A DNA stretch of 15,423 nt from Myxococcota bacterium (lineage in GTDB: Bacteria > Myxococcota_A > UBA9160 > SMWR01). Both the position numbers and the translations under genes were made by a program. A model generated the notes under the pieces. The model worked only from the letters and a program-made list of their open reading frames with translations. It made no database searches and was not told where the DNA came from. Positions 1-11,952 of this stretch are shown here, piece after piece (the first letter of the stretch is position 1; each line of letters starts with the position of its first letter). The stretch lies in the NCBI GenBank assembly GCA_022447545.1, contig JAKVBI010000039.1, positions 1 through 15,423 on the forward strand, in the 5' to 3' direction.

Positions 1-1
1 C

Positions 2-76
2 AAAGAGTTGCGTTTCGCGATTCGCGAGGGCGGTCGCACCGTTGGCGCCGGTGTCGTCGCCGAGATCATCGAGTAG
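2..76 (+). CDS. tuf: Elongation factor Tu, C-terminal end (partial, first tuf copy)
   Basis: Frame 2 is open from the window edge to a TAG at 74-76 and encodes 24 residues. They include LRFAIREGGRTVGAGVV, the hallmark end of EF-Tu domain 3, and finish in AEIIE. EF-Tu delivers aminoacyl-tRNA to the ribosome as a GTP-bound ternary complex in the cytosol. Only the last part of the beta-barrel is in the window; the GTPase domain lies upstream, outside it. The gene is followed 70 nt later by tRNA-Trp and then secE-nusG, the usual surroundings of the copy called tufB in proteobacteria. A second tuf begins at 15349, so this genome carries at least two. The family call is secure. Whether the upstream part is intact cannot be seen. 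Confidence 0.96.
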   Translation, partial: KELRFAIREGGRTVGAGVVAEIIE

Positions 77-146
77 GAGAGGGACGTGTTACTGCAACCG
101 TTCACCTCCCAGTGTGGAGACGAAGCCTTGTCCCCGAAACGAATCG

Positions 147-222
147 AGGCGCGTAGCACAATTGGAAGTGCACCGGACTCCAAATCCGGCGGTTGGGGGT
201 TCGAGTCCCTCCGCGCCTGCCA
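147..222 (+). tRNA. trnW: tRNA-Trp (anticodon CCA)
   Basis: The 76-nt gene folds into a complete cloverleaf. The acceptor stem is AGGCGCG (147-153) with CGCGCCT (212-218), followed by discriminator G219 and an encoded CCA (220-222). The D stem is GCAC/GTGC (156-159/168-171) around a loop with the conserved GG. The anticodon stem is CCGGA/TCCGG (173-177/185-189) with loop CTCCAAA, giving anticodon CCA at 180-182, which reads UGG. The T stem is GGGGG/CCCTC (195-199/207-211, one G-U) with loop TTCGAGT. No arm has a mismatch. It lies between tuf and secE, where tRNA-Trp is commonly found, and is probably processed from a tuf-secE-nusG transcript, since no separate promoter is evident just upstream. 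Confidence 0.98.
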
Positions 223-300
223 GACTTGGGTGGTTGTGTGCGAGGCGGAGATGTCGGTAGGAGGTGTTCGTCCCGTGGATCGGAGGCATTGAGCAGCGCC

Positions 301-513
301 ATGGAATGGAGCCCCGCCGTATGGGTCAGTGACTCGCGACAGTTTGCGCGCGAAGTCATCGTTGAAGCGAAAAAAATCACCTGGCCGACGCAGAAGGAGG
401 CCGTTGCAGGGACGATTGGCGTGGTCGTGATCGTCGCGATCATCACGACGGCCCTCAGTCTAGTAGATGCCCTGCTGGGACAGTTGATTCAGTGGATTTT
501 GCCGGGTGGATAG
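301..513 (+). CDS. secE: Preprotein translocase subunit SecE
   Basis: SecE is the small clamp subunit of the SecYEG channel that moves unfolded proteins across the inner membrane. From ATG 301 the product is 70 aa, the short single-span form of the family. Residues 14-34 hold the cytosolic amphipathic helix with the signature EAKKITWPTQKE. Residues about 36-60 form one hydrophobic membrane segment (GTIGVVVIVAIITTALSLV), and a short polar tail follows. The start is uncertain: GGAGG at 282-286 lies 14 nt before ATG 301, rather far, and an in-frame TTG at 289 would add four residues but sits only 2 nt from that GGAGG. A stronger AGGAGGTG at 259-266 has no in-frame start at the right distance. 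nusG follows 83 nt downstream. The family call rests on the WPT motif, topology and neighbours. Confidence 0.93.
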   Translation: MEWSPAVWVSDSRQFAREVIVEAKKITWPTQKEAVAGTIGVVVIVAIITTALSLVDALLGQLIQWILPGG

Positions 514-569
514 TGGCTGAGTGATGGGCCGGCCTCAGGGTCGACTGCTCACGGGTTTGTTCTGTCGGA

Positions 570-585
570 GCGTTCGTACGAACGC
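570..585. repeat. Perfect 16-bp palindrome touching the nusG ribosome-binding site
   Basis: GCGTTCGTACGAACGC is its own reverse complement. As RNA it can form a six-pair stem with a four-base GUAC loop. It ends exactly where the nusG Shine-Dalgarno GGAGA (586-590) begins, 11 nt before the ATG. It could be an operator for a dimeric DNA-binding protein or an RNA hairpin that affects access to the nusG start. The symmetry is directly visible; the function is inference. Confidence 0.6.
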
Positions 586-596
586 GGAGAACTTAG

Positions 597-1127
597 ATGG
601 CGAAACAGTGGTACATCGTCCACACGTATTCGGGCCATGAAGCCAAGGCCATGCAGAGTTTGTTGGAACGCGCGAAGGCCATGGGGAAGGAGGATCTCTT
701 CGACGAGGTGCTCATTCCCGAGGAAACCGTGGTCGAGATGGTGAAGGGATCGCGGCGCACCTCCAAGCGAAAGTACTTCCCCGGATACATCATCGTACGC
801 ATGGATCTCACCGACGAAACCTGGCACATCGTCAACGGCACCCCGAAGATCACGGGCTTCGTGGGCAACGACAAACATCCCCCGCCGATCTCCGACGACG
901 AAGTGGCACGGATGACTCAGCAGATCCAGGACGGAGCCAGCAAGCCCAAGCCGAAGATCTTGTTCGAAGACGGCGAGAACGTGAGAGTGATCAGCGGACC
1001 GTTCGCGAATTTCTCGGGCTACATCGACGAGGTGATGTCCGAGAAGGAAAAGTTGAAGGTCATGGTCCATGTATTCGGTCGGGCAACTCCCGTGGTGCTC
1101 GATTACACCAACGTGGAAAAAGCCTGA
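597..1127 (+). CDS. nusG: Transcription termination/antitermination factor NusG
   Basis: NusG binds the clamp of RNA polymerase, suppresses pausing and, through its C-terminal domain, links polymerase to the ribosome (S10) or Rho. The 176-aa product matches the usual bacterial length. Residues about 4-110 are the NGN domain, with the opening KQWYIVHTYSGHE and the core FPGYIIVRMDL and TPKITGFVG. Residues about 123-176 are the KOW domain (FEDGENVRVISGPFANFSG ending in VVLDYTNVEKA). ATG 597 is preceded by GGAGA at 586-590, a good spacing, so the start is well supported. rplK begins 12 nt after the stop, indicating one transcript with the ribosomal genes. The unusual point is the perfect palindrome at 570-585 that directly adjoins the ribosome-binding site. 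Confidence 0.98.
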   Translation: MAKQWYIVHTYSGHEAKAMQSLLERAKAMGKEDLFDEVLIPEETVVEMVKGSRRTSKRKYFPGYIIVRMDLTDETWHIVNGTPKITGFVGNDKHPPPISDDEVARMTQQIQDGASKPKPKILFEDGENVRVISGPFANFSGYIDEVMSEKEKLKVMVHVFGRATPVVLDYTNVEKA

Positions 1128-1139
1128 GGAAACTGCAGA

Positions 1140-1565
1140 GTGGCAAAGAAGGTACAAGCAGTCGTGAAACTCCAGTGCCCCGCTGGCCAGGCGAACCCCT
1201 CGCCTCCGGTGGGTCCTGCGCTAGGACAGCACGGAGTCAACATCATGGAGTTCTGTAAGACGTTCAACGCGAGAACTCAGGACCAACAGGGACTGATCAT
1301 TCCGGCGGTCATCACGATCTATGCGGATCGGTCGTTCACCTTCGAGTTGAAGACTCCCCCCGCAGCAGTCCTGCTGAAGCGGGCGGCGAAGATCGCTAAG
1401 GGGTCGGGGGTGCCGAATCGCGACAAGGTTGGGCAGGTGACTCGCGAGCAGGTTCGAGAGATTGCGGAGATCAAGGCGACGGACCTGAATGCGTACGACG
1501 TGGACGCGGCGATGAAAATCGTCGAAGGGACAGCCCGGTCCATGGGCATCGAAGTGGAGGGTTGA
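1140..1565 (+). CDS. rplK: 50S ribosomal protein L11
   Basis: L11 binds 23S rRNA in the GTPase-associated centre and helps couple factor binding to GTP hydrolysis and to RelA activation by uncharged tRNA. The 141-aa product is full length. The N-terminal domain holds [20 protein letters not shown] and [18 protein letters not shown]. Pro22 and Pro26, the residues tied to thiostrepton sensitivity, are both present. The C-terminal rRNA-binding domain (about 74-141) includes [20 protein letters not shown]. The start is GTG at 1140, with GAGGA at 1126-1130 overlapping the end of nusG. The last codons contain the GGAGG (1556-1560) that serves rplA, so the two genes are probably translationally coupled. 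No anomaly was seen. Confidence 0.98.
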   Translation: MAKKVQAVVKLQCPAGQANPSPPVGPALGQHGVNIMEFCKTFNARTQDQQGLIIPAVITIYADRSFTFELKTPPAAVLLKRAAKIAKGSGVPNRDKVGQVTREQVREIAEIKATDLNAYDVDAAMKIVEGTARSMGIEVEG

Positions 1566-1568
1566 TCA

Positions 1569-2267
1569 ATGGCTGGAAAACGCTTCGATTCTGCTCTGGC
1601 TCAGATCGACCGAGACTCGATGTACACGCTCACCGACGCTGTGAGCCTCCTCAAGAGCATGCCCACACCGAAATTCGATGAAAGCATCGACCTGGCCTTG
1701 AATCTGGGGGTGGATCCCAGGCATGCGGATCAGATGGTGCGTGGCGCGATCGTGTTGCCCTTCGGCCTCGGGGGGGACACCCGGGTTCTGGTTTTCGCCA
1801 AGGGCGAGAAGGAGGCGGAAGCAAAGGATGCCGGCGCCGACCACGTGGGAGGCGAAGAACTCGCCAAGAAGATCCAAGATGAGGGCTGGATGGAATTCGA
1901 GCGGGTCATTGCGACTCCCGACATGATGAGCGTGGTCGGACGTCTCGGAAAGATCCTCGGCCCTCGGGGCCTCATGCCGAATCCCAAGTTGGGCACGGTC
2001 ACCATGGACGTCGCCACGGCAGTGCAGGAGAACAAGGCGGGCAAAGTCGAATACCGGGTCGATAAAGCGGGCATCATTCATGCGGCCATTGGGAAGCAGT
2101 CGTTCGAGGCGGACCATCTCGTCGAGAACGCGAGTGCATTGATCGGTGCCGTCGTCAAGGCGAAACCGGCTGTGGCGAAGGGCACGTACCTGATCAAGAT
2201 CACGATATCGTCGACCATGGGGCCGGGAATCCGGATCGACCCGGCCAGCCTACCGGCTTCTGCCTGA
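1569..2267 (+). CDS. rplA: 50S ribosomal protein L1
   Basis: L1 forms the mobile stalk on the E-site side of the large subunit and helps release deacylated tRNA. In many bacteria it also represses its own rplKA mRNA. The 232-aa product has the family length. The two-domain fold is recognisable from [20 protein letters not shown] near the N terminus, the central [20 protein letters not shown], and the closing [22 protein letters not shown] 1569 lies 3 nt after the rplK stop, with GGAGG (1556-1560) inside the rplK end, which points to coupled translation. The spacer to rplJ is only 51 nt, shorter than the regulatory L10 leader found in enteric bacteria. Confidence 0.98.
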   Translation: MAGKRFDSALAQIDRDSMYTLTDAVSLLKSMPTPKFDESIDLALNLGVDPRHADQMVRGAIVLPFGLGGDTRVLVFAKGEKEAEAKDAGADHVGGEELAKKIQDEGWMEFERVIATPDMMSVVGRLGKILGPRGLMPNPKLGTVTMDVATAVQENKAGKVEYRVDKAGIIHAAIGKQSFEADHLVENASALIGAVVKAKPAVAKGTYLIKITISSTMGPGIRIDPASLPASA

Positions 2268-2285
2268 TCGAGGTCGTTTACGGCA

Positions 2286-2310
2286 GGGCCCCGGCACTCC
2301 CCGGGTTCCT
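2286..2310 (+). promoter_or_regulatory. Candidate hairpin directly upstream of the rplJ ribosome-binding site
   Basis: CCCGG (2290-2294) pairs with CCGGG (2301-2305) around a six-base loop. The stem can extend through a small internal loop by GGG (2286-2288) with CCT (2308-2310). The Shine-Dalgarno GGAGGAG starts at 2311, immediately after. The loop bases CTCC (2297-2300) could instead pair with GGAG in the Shine-Dalgarno, giving an alternative closed form. This is the only structured element in the 51-nt spacer, so it may stand in for the usual L10 autoregulatory leader. That role is speculative. Confidence 0.3.
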
Positions 2311-2318
2311 GGAGGAGA

Positions 2319-2861
2319 ATGCGCGTGCTGTTGAAAGCACAAAAGATAGAGCAGGTCGAAACGCTGAAGGAGAAGTTCAGCCGTGCCAACTCCGTCTACG
2401 TCGCCGACTACCGCGGTCTGGACGTGCAATCGGTCAACGAATTGCGGCGGCAGATTCACAAGGAAGGCGGCGAAGACTACGAGTATCGAGTCGTCAAGAA
2501 TTCGGTGCTGCGCCGGGCTGCGGATGGCTCCGAATTCGAAGCCATGACGGACCATTTTAACGGCCCGACCGTGATCGCCCTCTCCTACGGCGACCCGGTG
2601 GGCCTCGCCAAAATTCTGTCCACGTTCTCCGAGGACCATGAGGCCTTCGAGTTGAAGGGGGCAGTGCTCGATGGCAGCAGCGTCACTCCGACGGAAATCG
2701 GGGTGTTGGCGACACTTCCCAGCCTGGAGGAGTTGCGCGGGAAGATCGTCGGACTGCTCCAGGCACCCGGAACGAAACTGGTAAGACTCCTCGGCACGCC
2801 GGGAGAACAATTGGCGAGGCTGACTGATGCTCGCCGGGAACAACTCGGCAGTGAAGGCTGA
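2319..2861 (+). CDS. rplJ: 50S ribosomal protein L10
   Basis: L10 anchors the dimers of L7/L12 to the ribosome and forms the base of the factor-recruiting stalk. The product is 180 aa from ATG 2319. The rRNA-binding N-terminal domain is recognisable from VETLKEKFSRANSVYVADYR, YEYRVVKNSVLRRA and FNGPTVIALSYGDPVGLAK. The C-terminal helix that carries L12 is the segment ending in LLGTPGEQLARLTDARRE. The start is uncertain: GGAGGAG (2311-2317) lies almost against ATG 2319, while an in-frame GTG at 2325 is better spaced and would remove only two residues; TTG 2331 is a third option. rplL follows after 89 nt that hold a perfect inverted repeat. The family call is firm; the exact start is not. Confidence 0.96.
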   Translation: MRVLLKAQKIEQVETLKEKFSRANSVYVADYRGLDVQSVNELRRQIHKEGGEDYEYRVVKNSVLRRAADGSEFEAMTDHFNGPTVIALSYGDPVGLAKILSTFSEDHEAFELKGAVLDGSSVTPTEIGVLATLPSLEELRGKIVGLLQAPGTKLVRLLGTPGEQLARLTDARREQLGSEG

Positions 2862-2890
2862 GAGCCTCCACTGTGACCAATGCAACCCAT

Positions 2891-2910
2891 TGTGAGCTAC
2901 TGCGCTCACA
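2891..2910. repeat. Perfect 7-bp inverted repeat in the rplJ-rplL spacer
   Basis: TGTGAGC (2891-2897) and GCTCACA (2904-2910) are exact reverse complements separated by TACTGC. As RNA this makes a seven-pair hairpin between the L10 and L7/L12 genes, 40 nt before the rplL start. No T-run follows, so it is not a standard intrinsic terminator. Plausible roles are mRNA processing, stability, or adjusting the four-to-six-fold excess of L7/L12 over L10. It could also be a DNA operator. Function is inferred only. Confidence 0.55.
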
Positions 2911-2950
2911 CTCCTGAAATCGCACCCACAGCCAATAGAAGGACCCAACG

Positions 2951-3319
2951 ATGGCCGATCTGAACGAAATCGCAGAAACCCTATCCAGCCTGACAGTCAT
3001 GGAAGCTGCCGATCTGGCGAAACTCCTCGAGGAAAAATGGGGTGTCTCCGCCGCAGCTCCGGTAGCCGTTGCAGCCGCCGCAGCTCCCGAGGCCGCCGCC
3101 GAAGAGAAGGACGAGTTCGATGTCGTCCTGCTGTCGGCTGGGGACAAGAAGATCCAGGTGATCAAGGAAGTCCGCGCTATCACCAGTCTTGGCCTCAAAG
3201 AGGCGAAGGAACTGGTGGAGAGTGCCCCGACGCCCGTCAAGGAAGCCGTGGCCAAAGACGAGGCCGAAAAGATCAAAGAGCAGATCGAAGGCGCTGGTGG
3301 TCAGGTCGACATCAAATAG
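2951..3319 (+). CDS. rplL: 50S ribosomal protein L7/L12
   Basis: L7/L12 is the multi-copy stalk protein that recruits and activates the translational GTPases EF-Tu, EF-G, IF2 and RF3. The 122-aa product has the standard three parts: an N-terminal dimerisation and L10-binding domain (about 1-32, [20 protein letters not shown]), a flexible Ala/Pro-rich hinge (about 33-53), and the globular C-terminal domain (about 54-122) with [20 protein letters not shown] and the factor-binding [13 protein letters not shown] 2951 has AGAAGG at 2937-2942, a good spacing. It follows rplJ after 89 nt and is followed within 10 nt by a strong hairpin (3329-3357) that may set its expression apart from rpoB. Confidence 0.98.
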   Translation: MADLNEIAETLSSLTVMEAADLAKLLEEKWGVSAAAPVAVAAAAAPEAAAEEKDEFDVVLLSAGDKKIQVIKEVRAITSLGLKEAKELVESAPTPVKEAVAKDEAEKIKEQIEGAGGQVDIK

Positions 3320-3328
3320 AGGTCCGTC

Positions 3329-3357
3329 TGGCGTCGTTTCCCCCCGACACGATGCCA
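3329..3357 (+). promoter_or_regulatory. Hairpin in the rplL-rpoB spacer, candidate attenuator or RNase site
   Basis: TGGCGTCGT (3329-3337) pairs with ACGATGCCA (3349-3357) over nine pairs, one of them G-U, around an 11-base C-rich loop. It begins 9 nt after the rplL stop. No U-run follows, so full intrinsic termination is unlikely. In E. coli the same spacer holds a partial attenuator and an RNase III site that lower rpoBC relative to rplJL. The position suggests an analogous role here, which is inference. Confidence 0.5.
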
Positions 3358-3393
3358 TGCCGGTAGCTAGTTAGAGTTCTCAACGCTCCGTGC

Positions 3394-3410
3394 GCCCGCG
3401 AAAGCTGGGC
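3394..3410 (+). promoter_or_regulatory. Small GAAA-capped hairpin upstream of rpoB
   Basis: GCCCGC (3394-3399) pairs with GC plus GGGC (3404-3405 and 3407-3410, with T3406 bulged) across the tetraloop GAAA. The capping element GCGAAAGC is a known very stable mini-hairpin. It ends 30 nt before the preferred rpoB start and may be part of the mRNA leader. No function can be assigned from the sequence. Confidence 0.35.
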
Positions 3411-3440
3411 CACTCTCCGATTGGAGGCAGAGACGATCCC

Positions 3441-6400
3441 GTGACAGAGATCCTCATCTCCGAAAGCATGCCTCGTATTCGCAAGAGTTTTGCGAAAATC
3501 CCCCGTATCGTAGAGATACCGAACCTGATTGAAATCCAGAATCAGACGTTCGAGAGATTTCTTCAGGCGGAAGTCGAACCAGAGAAACGTGAGAACACGG
3601 GACTGCAAGCAGTCTTCAACTCCGTCTTTCCAATCAAGGACTTCAACGACACCGCGTCCCTGGAGTTCGTCGGGTACACACTCGAAGAACCGAAGTACGA
3701 CGTTCAGGAGTGCTTGCAGCGGGGCATGACCTACGCGGCACCCTTCAAGGTGACGATTCGGCTCGTGGCCTGGGACGAAGCCGACGGATCCCAGGCGATA
3801 CGGGATGTGAAGGAGCAGGAGGTCTATTTCGGGGAAGTTCCGATTATGACCGGGAACGGCACCTTCATCATCAACGGTACGGAGAGGGTGATCGTTTCAC
3901 AGCTTCACCGCTCTCCCGGTCTCTTCTTCGACACGACGATTTCCACCACCGTCTCAGCAGCAGGGAAGAAACTCTTCTCCTGCAGGATGATTCCGTATCG
4001 CGGCTCCTGGCTGGATCTCGAATTCGACCACAAAGATCTGCTGTTCGCGCGGATCGACCGCCGACGAAAAATGCACGTGACCGTCCTGCTCAAGGCGCTT
4101 GGCTACTCGCCCGAGCAGATCCTCGCTGAATTTTACAACAGTGAAATTGTCCGAGAAGACGGCAAGAAGTACGCGAAGAAGGTCGAGTCGTGTGCTCTCG
4201 TCGGACAGCGTTGTACAGAGGATGTCCGAGACGCCGAGGGAAGCCTTCTCGTCAAAAAGGACAGGAAGTTCACGTCCGCCAGTGTTCGCAAAATCCGCGA
4301 AGCCGGGATTGAGTGGATCACGGTTTCGCCCACGGACATCATCCGGGAAGATGCGATCAAGCGCGTAGCTCCCGTCGACTTCGTGGATGAAACGACTGGT
4401 GAAGTCATCGTCGAGTGCAACGAGGAGATCACCGAAGCGCACCTCGAAGAACTTCGCGCGCGAGGGATCAACGAGTTCCCTCTCCTTTACCTTGATCCGC
4501 TCACGACCGGTACCGCGATTCGAGACACGCTACTCCTCGACAAGACCTTGACGGCCGACGAGGCGATCATCGAGATCTATCGTCGTCTCCGACCCGGCGA
4601 TCCGCCGACGATCGATACAGCGACGAACCTGTTCTGGAACCTCTTCTTCAATCCAGAACGCTATGACCTCTCGCGGGTTGGTCGGTTGAAGGTCAATCAC
4701 AAGCTGGGTTTTGACCCAGCTGCGCAGGTTCAACACCAACCGCTCGGTCCCAGCGGTCCCGTGGAAGAAAGCATTCTCGACGAACTCTCGACCTTGCGCC
4801 GGGAAGACATCCTCGCCGCGGTCAAATATCTCGTAGAGCTCAAGAATGGAACGGATCCGGACAAACGGGTCGACGACATCGACCACCTGGGGAATCGCCG
4901 GGTTCGCGTCGTAGGCGAGTTGCTGGAAAACCAATACCGCATCGGTCTCGTTCGGATGGAACGCGCCATCAAAGAGCGTATGTCCCTCCAGGAGATCGAG
5001 ACCTTGATGCCACACGATTTGATCAATTCGAAACCGGTGTCAGCCGTCGTCAAAGAGTTTTTCGGATCGAGTCAGTTGTCCCAGTTCATGGATCAAACGA
5101 ATCCACTGTCAGCGATCACCCACAAGCGTCGTTTGTCGGCCCTTGGGCCGGGCGGGCTGACACGCGAAAGGGCGGGATTCGAGGTCCGCGACGTCCACCC
5201 GACTCACTACGGTCGGATCTGTCCCATCGAAACTCCCGAAGGGCCGAATATTGGCCTCATCGCGTCTCTCTCTACCTACGCGAGAGTCAACGAACTCGGG
5301 TTTATCGAAACACCCTATCGAGTCGTGGAAGAGGGAAAGGTATCCGGCAGCGTCGAATACCTATCGGCACTCGATGAGGAGAAGATGACCATCGCCCAGG
5401 CAAACGCTCCGGTCGATGAGGAGGGTCAATACGTCCGCGAACTCGTCCAGTCTCGCAAGGCCGGCGACTTTGTGACGATTCCTCCGTCGGAAGTCGACAT
5501 GATGGACGTCTCTCCGAATCAGTTGGTTTCCGTCGCAGCGTCCCTGATTCCATTCTTGGAAAACGACGATGCCAACCGCGCGCTAATGGGCTCGAACATG
5601 CAGCGCCAGGCAGTTCCGCTCATGCGGACTTCGGCGCCTTTGGTGGGGACTGGGATCGAGGCCGTCGTCGCCAGAGATTCAGGGGTCACGGTCGTTGCAA
5701 AGCGGGACGGGGTCGTTGAGTCGGTCGATGCTTCGCGAATCGTCATCAACCCCGATGACGGAGATTCGGACGGCTCTAACATCGACATCATCAACTTGAT
5801 CAAGTATCAGCGATCGAATCAGAATACTTGCATCAACCAGAAGCCCATCGTTCGAAAAGGGCAGCGCGTCAAACGGGGACAGGTCATCGCAGATGGCCCC
5901 GCAACGGAACGCGGTGAGCTTGCTTTGGGGCGAAACGTCGTCGTGGCCTTCATGCCCTGGGGCGGATACAACTTCGAGGACTCGATTCTCATCTCCGAAC
6001 GGGTCGTGAAAGACGACTCGTACACTTCGATTCACATCGAAGAGTTCGAGTGCGTTGCCCGCGATACAAAACTCGGCAAAGAAGAGATCACCCGGGACAT
6101 TCCGAACGTCGGCGAAGACGCTCTCCGCGACCTCGACGAGTCGGGAATCGTTCGCATCGGTGCAGAGGTCCAGTCCGACGACGTCATGGTCGGCAAGATC
6201 ACGCCCAAGGGAGAAACGCAACTTTCGCCCGAGGAAAGGCTTCTGCGCGCCATCTTCGGCGAAAAAGCAGGAGACGTCCGAGATACCTCACTGCGAGTTC
6301 CTCCTGGAGTGACGGGGACTGTCATCGGCGCCCAGGTCTTTTCGAGGCGTGGGGTCGAAAAAGACGAGCGTGCGCAGGCCATCGAAGAGCAGGACATCGA

Positions 6401-7631
6401 ACGGCTTCGAAAGGATCAGGACGATGAGGTCCGGATCATTTTCGACAGCGCGATGAACAAAGTTCGCGACCTCGTTTTGGGGAAGTCCGCTGCGAATCGA
6501 ATCAGTGATGACCGCACGGATACCGTCTGGCTCGAAGCGAAGGATGAAATCACCAACGAGATTCTCAACCAGATCCCCAAACACCGCTGGAGCCAGATTC
6601 AGGTTACGGACGCTCAAGTACAATCTCAGATCGATCGAATGGTCGGCGCGGTCGACGAGCAGTCGGCGCTTATCAGAGCCGTCTTTGACGAGAAGATTGC
6701 CCGTTTGCGGAAGGGGGATGAGTTGCCCCCGGGCGTCTTCAAGATGGTCAAGGTCTATCTCGCCATCAAAAGAAAGCTGTCGGTGGGCGACAAGATGGCG
6801 GGTCGCCACGGCAATAAGGGAGTGATCTCCCGAATCCTCGCGGAAGAGGACATGCCCTATCAAGCAGATGGTACGCCTGTGGACATCGTGCTTAACCCGC
6901 TGGGCGTGCCCTCGCGAATGAATGTCGGACAGATCCTCGAAACCCATCTCGGTTGGGCGGCAAAGGGGCTGGGCCAACAGATCGGAAGTTTGCTCGAGGG
7001 GCACACGAAAATGGAAGTGGCTCAGGTTCGCGACCGTCTGAAGGGTGTGTACTCGAACGATGAGCTCTCCGACCAAATCGATGCCCTGACGGACGAAGGC
7101 GTTCTCTCTCTCGCTGATAACGTCAAGAGCGGCATCCACATCGCAACCGCAGTGTTCGATGGTGCCAAGGAGGATGAGATCCGTTCCGAACTCGAACGTG
7201 CAGGGCTACCGGGCACGGGACAGACCATTCTCTTCGACGGGCGTACGGGCGAGCCATTTGATTCCGAAGTGACCGTCGGAGTGCTTTACATGCTCAAGCT
7301 CCACCATCTCGCCGCAGACAAAATCCACGCTCGGAGTATTGGGCCCTACAGCCTCGTTACCCAGCAGCCACTGGGGGGCAAGGCGCAGTTTGGCGGTCAG
7401 CGGCTCGGAGAAATGGAAGTGTGGGCCCTCGAGGCATACGGTGCCGCGTTCGGCTTGCAGGAATTTCTCACCGTCAAATCCGACGACGTCCTCGGCCGGA
7501 CTCGTATCTACGAGTCGATCGTGAAGGGCGAAAACGTTCTCGAGCCCGGGTTGCCTGAGAGTTTCAATGTGTTGGTCAAGGAACTACAGGCCCTCGCACT
7601 CGACGTAGACCTCATCGAAGACAAGAACTGA
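3441..7631 (+). CDS. rpoB: DNA-directed RNA polymerase subunit beta
   Basis: The beta subunit forms one half of the RNA polymerase active-site cleft and carries the rifampicin pocket. From GTG 3441 the product is 1396 aa, within the proteobacterial range. The frame stays open upstream to GTG 3390, but 3441 gives the expected short lead ([12 protein letters not shown]) before the conserved [20 protein letters not shown], and GGAGG lies at 3423-3427. That spacing is long, so ATG 3468 remains possible. Landmarks are the rifampicin cluster [17 protein letters not shown] about residues 541-570, [13 protein letters not shown] in the lobe, [28 protein letters not shown] near residue 1119, and [19 protein letters not shown] near the C terminus. 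Asp551, Ser557, His561 and Ser566, equivalent to E. coli 516, 522, 526 and 531, are all the sensitive type. rpoC starts 15 nt after the stop. Confidence 0.98.
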   Translation: MTEILISESMPRIRKSFAKIPRIVEIPNLIEIQNQTFERFLQAEVEPEKRENTGLQAVFNSVFPIKDFNDTASLEFVGYTLEEPKYDVQECLQRGMTYAAPFKVTIRLVAWDEADGSQAIRDVKEQEVYFGEVPIMTGNGTFIINGTERVIVSQLHRSPGLFFDTTISTTVSAAGKKLFSCRMIPYRGSWLDLEFDHKDLLFARIDRRRKMHVTVLLKALGYSPEQILAEFYNSEIVREDGKKYAKKVESCALVGQRCTEDVRDAEGSLLVKKDRKFTSASVRKIREAGIEWITVSPTDIIREDAIKRVAPVDFVDETTGEVIVECNEEITEAHLEELRARGINEFPLLYLDPLTTGTAIRDTLLLDKTLTADEAIIEIYRRLRPGDPPTIDTATNLFWNLFFNPERYDLSRVGRLKVNHKLGFDPAAQVQHQPLGPSGPVEESILDELSTLRREDILAAVKYLVELKNGTDPDKRVDDIDHLGNRRVRVVGELLENQYRIGLVRMERAIKERMSLQEIETLMPHDLINSKPVSAVVKEFFGSSQLSQFMDQTNPLSAITHKRRLSALGPGGLTRERAGFEVRDVHPTHYGRICPIETPEGPNIGLIASLSTYARVNELGFIETPYRVVEEGKVSGSVEYLSALDEEKMTIAQANAPVDEEGQYVRELVQSRKAGDFVTIPPSEVDMMDVSPNQLVSVAASLIPFLENDDANRALMGSNMQRQAVPLMRTSAPLVGTGIEAVVARDSGVTVVAKRDGVVESVDASRIVINPDDGDSDGSNIDIINLIKYQRSNQNTCINQKPIVRKGQRVKRGQVIADGPATERGELALGRNVVVAFMPWGGYNFEDSILISERVVKDDSYTSIHIEEFECVARDTKLGKEEITRDIPNVGEDALRDLDESGIVRIGAEVQSDDVMVGKITPKGETQLSPEERLLRAIFGEKAGDVRDTSLRVPPGVTGTVIGAQVFSRRGVEKDERAQAIEEQDIERLRKDQDDEVRIIFDSAMNKVRDLVLGKSAANRISDDRTDTVWLEAKDEITNEILNQIPKHRWSQIQVTDAQVQSQIDRMVGAVDEQSALIRAVFDEKIARLRKGDELPPGVFKMVKVYLAIKRKLSVGDKMAGRHGNKGVISRILAEEDMPYQADGTPVDIVLNPLGVPSRMNVGQILETHLGWAAKGLGQQIGSLLEGHTKMEVAQVRDRLKGVYSNDELSDQIDALTDEGVLSLADNVKSGIHIATAVFDGAKEDEIRSELERAGLPGTGQTILFDGRTGEPFDSEVTVGVLYMLKLHHLAADKIHARSIGPYSLVTQQPLGGKAQFGGQRLGEMEVWALEAYGAAFGLQEFLTVKSDDVLGRTRIYESIVKGENVLEPGLPESFNVLVKELQALALDVDLIEDKN

Positions 7632-7646
7632 GCAGGGAGAATCCAC

Positions 7647-11852
<4,206 letters not shown>

Positions 11853-11875
11853 CTCGCAACCTATTCCGGTGGGTA

Positions 11876-11893
11876 GCGGGGATCCCCGCGGGG
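11876..11893 (+). terminator. Palindromic GC-rich element after rpoC, possible weak terminator
   Basis: GCGGGGATCCCCGC (11876-11889) is a perfect 14-bp palindrome beginning 24 nt after the rpoC stop. It overlaps a second palindrome, CCCCGCGGGG (11884-11893), so two hairpins compete. The following bases are ATTTCCCTT, not a proper U-run, so intrinsic termination would be weak. It lies ahead of the rpsL promoter, where the rpoBC transcript would be expected to end. Termination could also depend on Rho. Confidence 0.35.
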
Positions 11894-11952
11894 ATTTCCC
11901 TTGAGCGTGTTCCGGGGCCTTCCCAGACCCACTTCCAGCCCCACGCCCAACG

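Noticed and set aside
77-146. A promoter or terminator between tuf and tRNA-Trp
   Set aside because: No convincing -35/-10 pair and no stem with a T-run were found, so the tRNA is more likely processed from a tuf-initiated transcript.
2891-2910. Possible CRP/FNR-type operator (TGTGA and TCACA)
   Set aside because: The half-sites match, but they are 10 bases apart, not the six required for CRP-type binding, and the site is inside an operon with no promoter evident next to it.
2250-2948. A 232-codon open frame on the - strand opposite rplJ
   Set aside because: It overlaps all of rplJ, a well-supported gene, and its translation resembles no family I know.
6288-7139. A 283-codon open frame on the - strand within rpoB
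   Set aside because: Antisense shadow of conserved rpoB coding sequence, with no recognisable motif and no ribosome-binding evidence sought beyond that.
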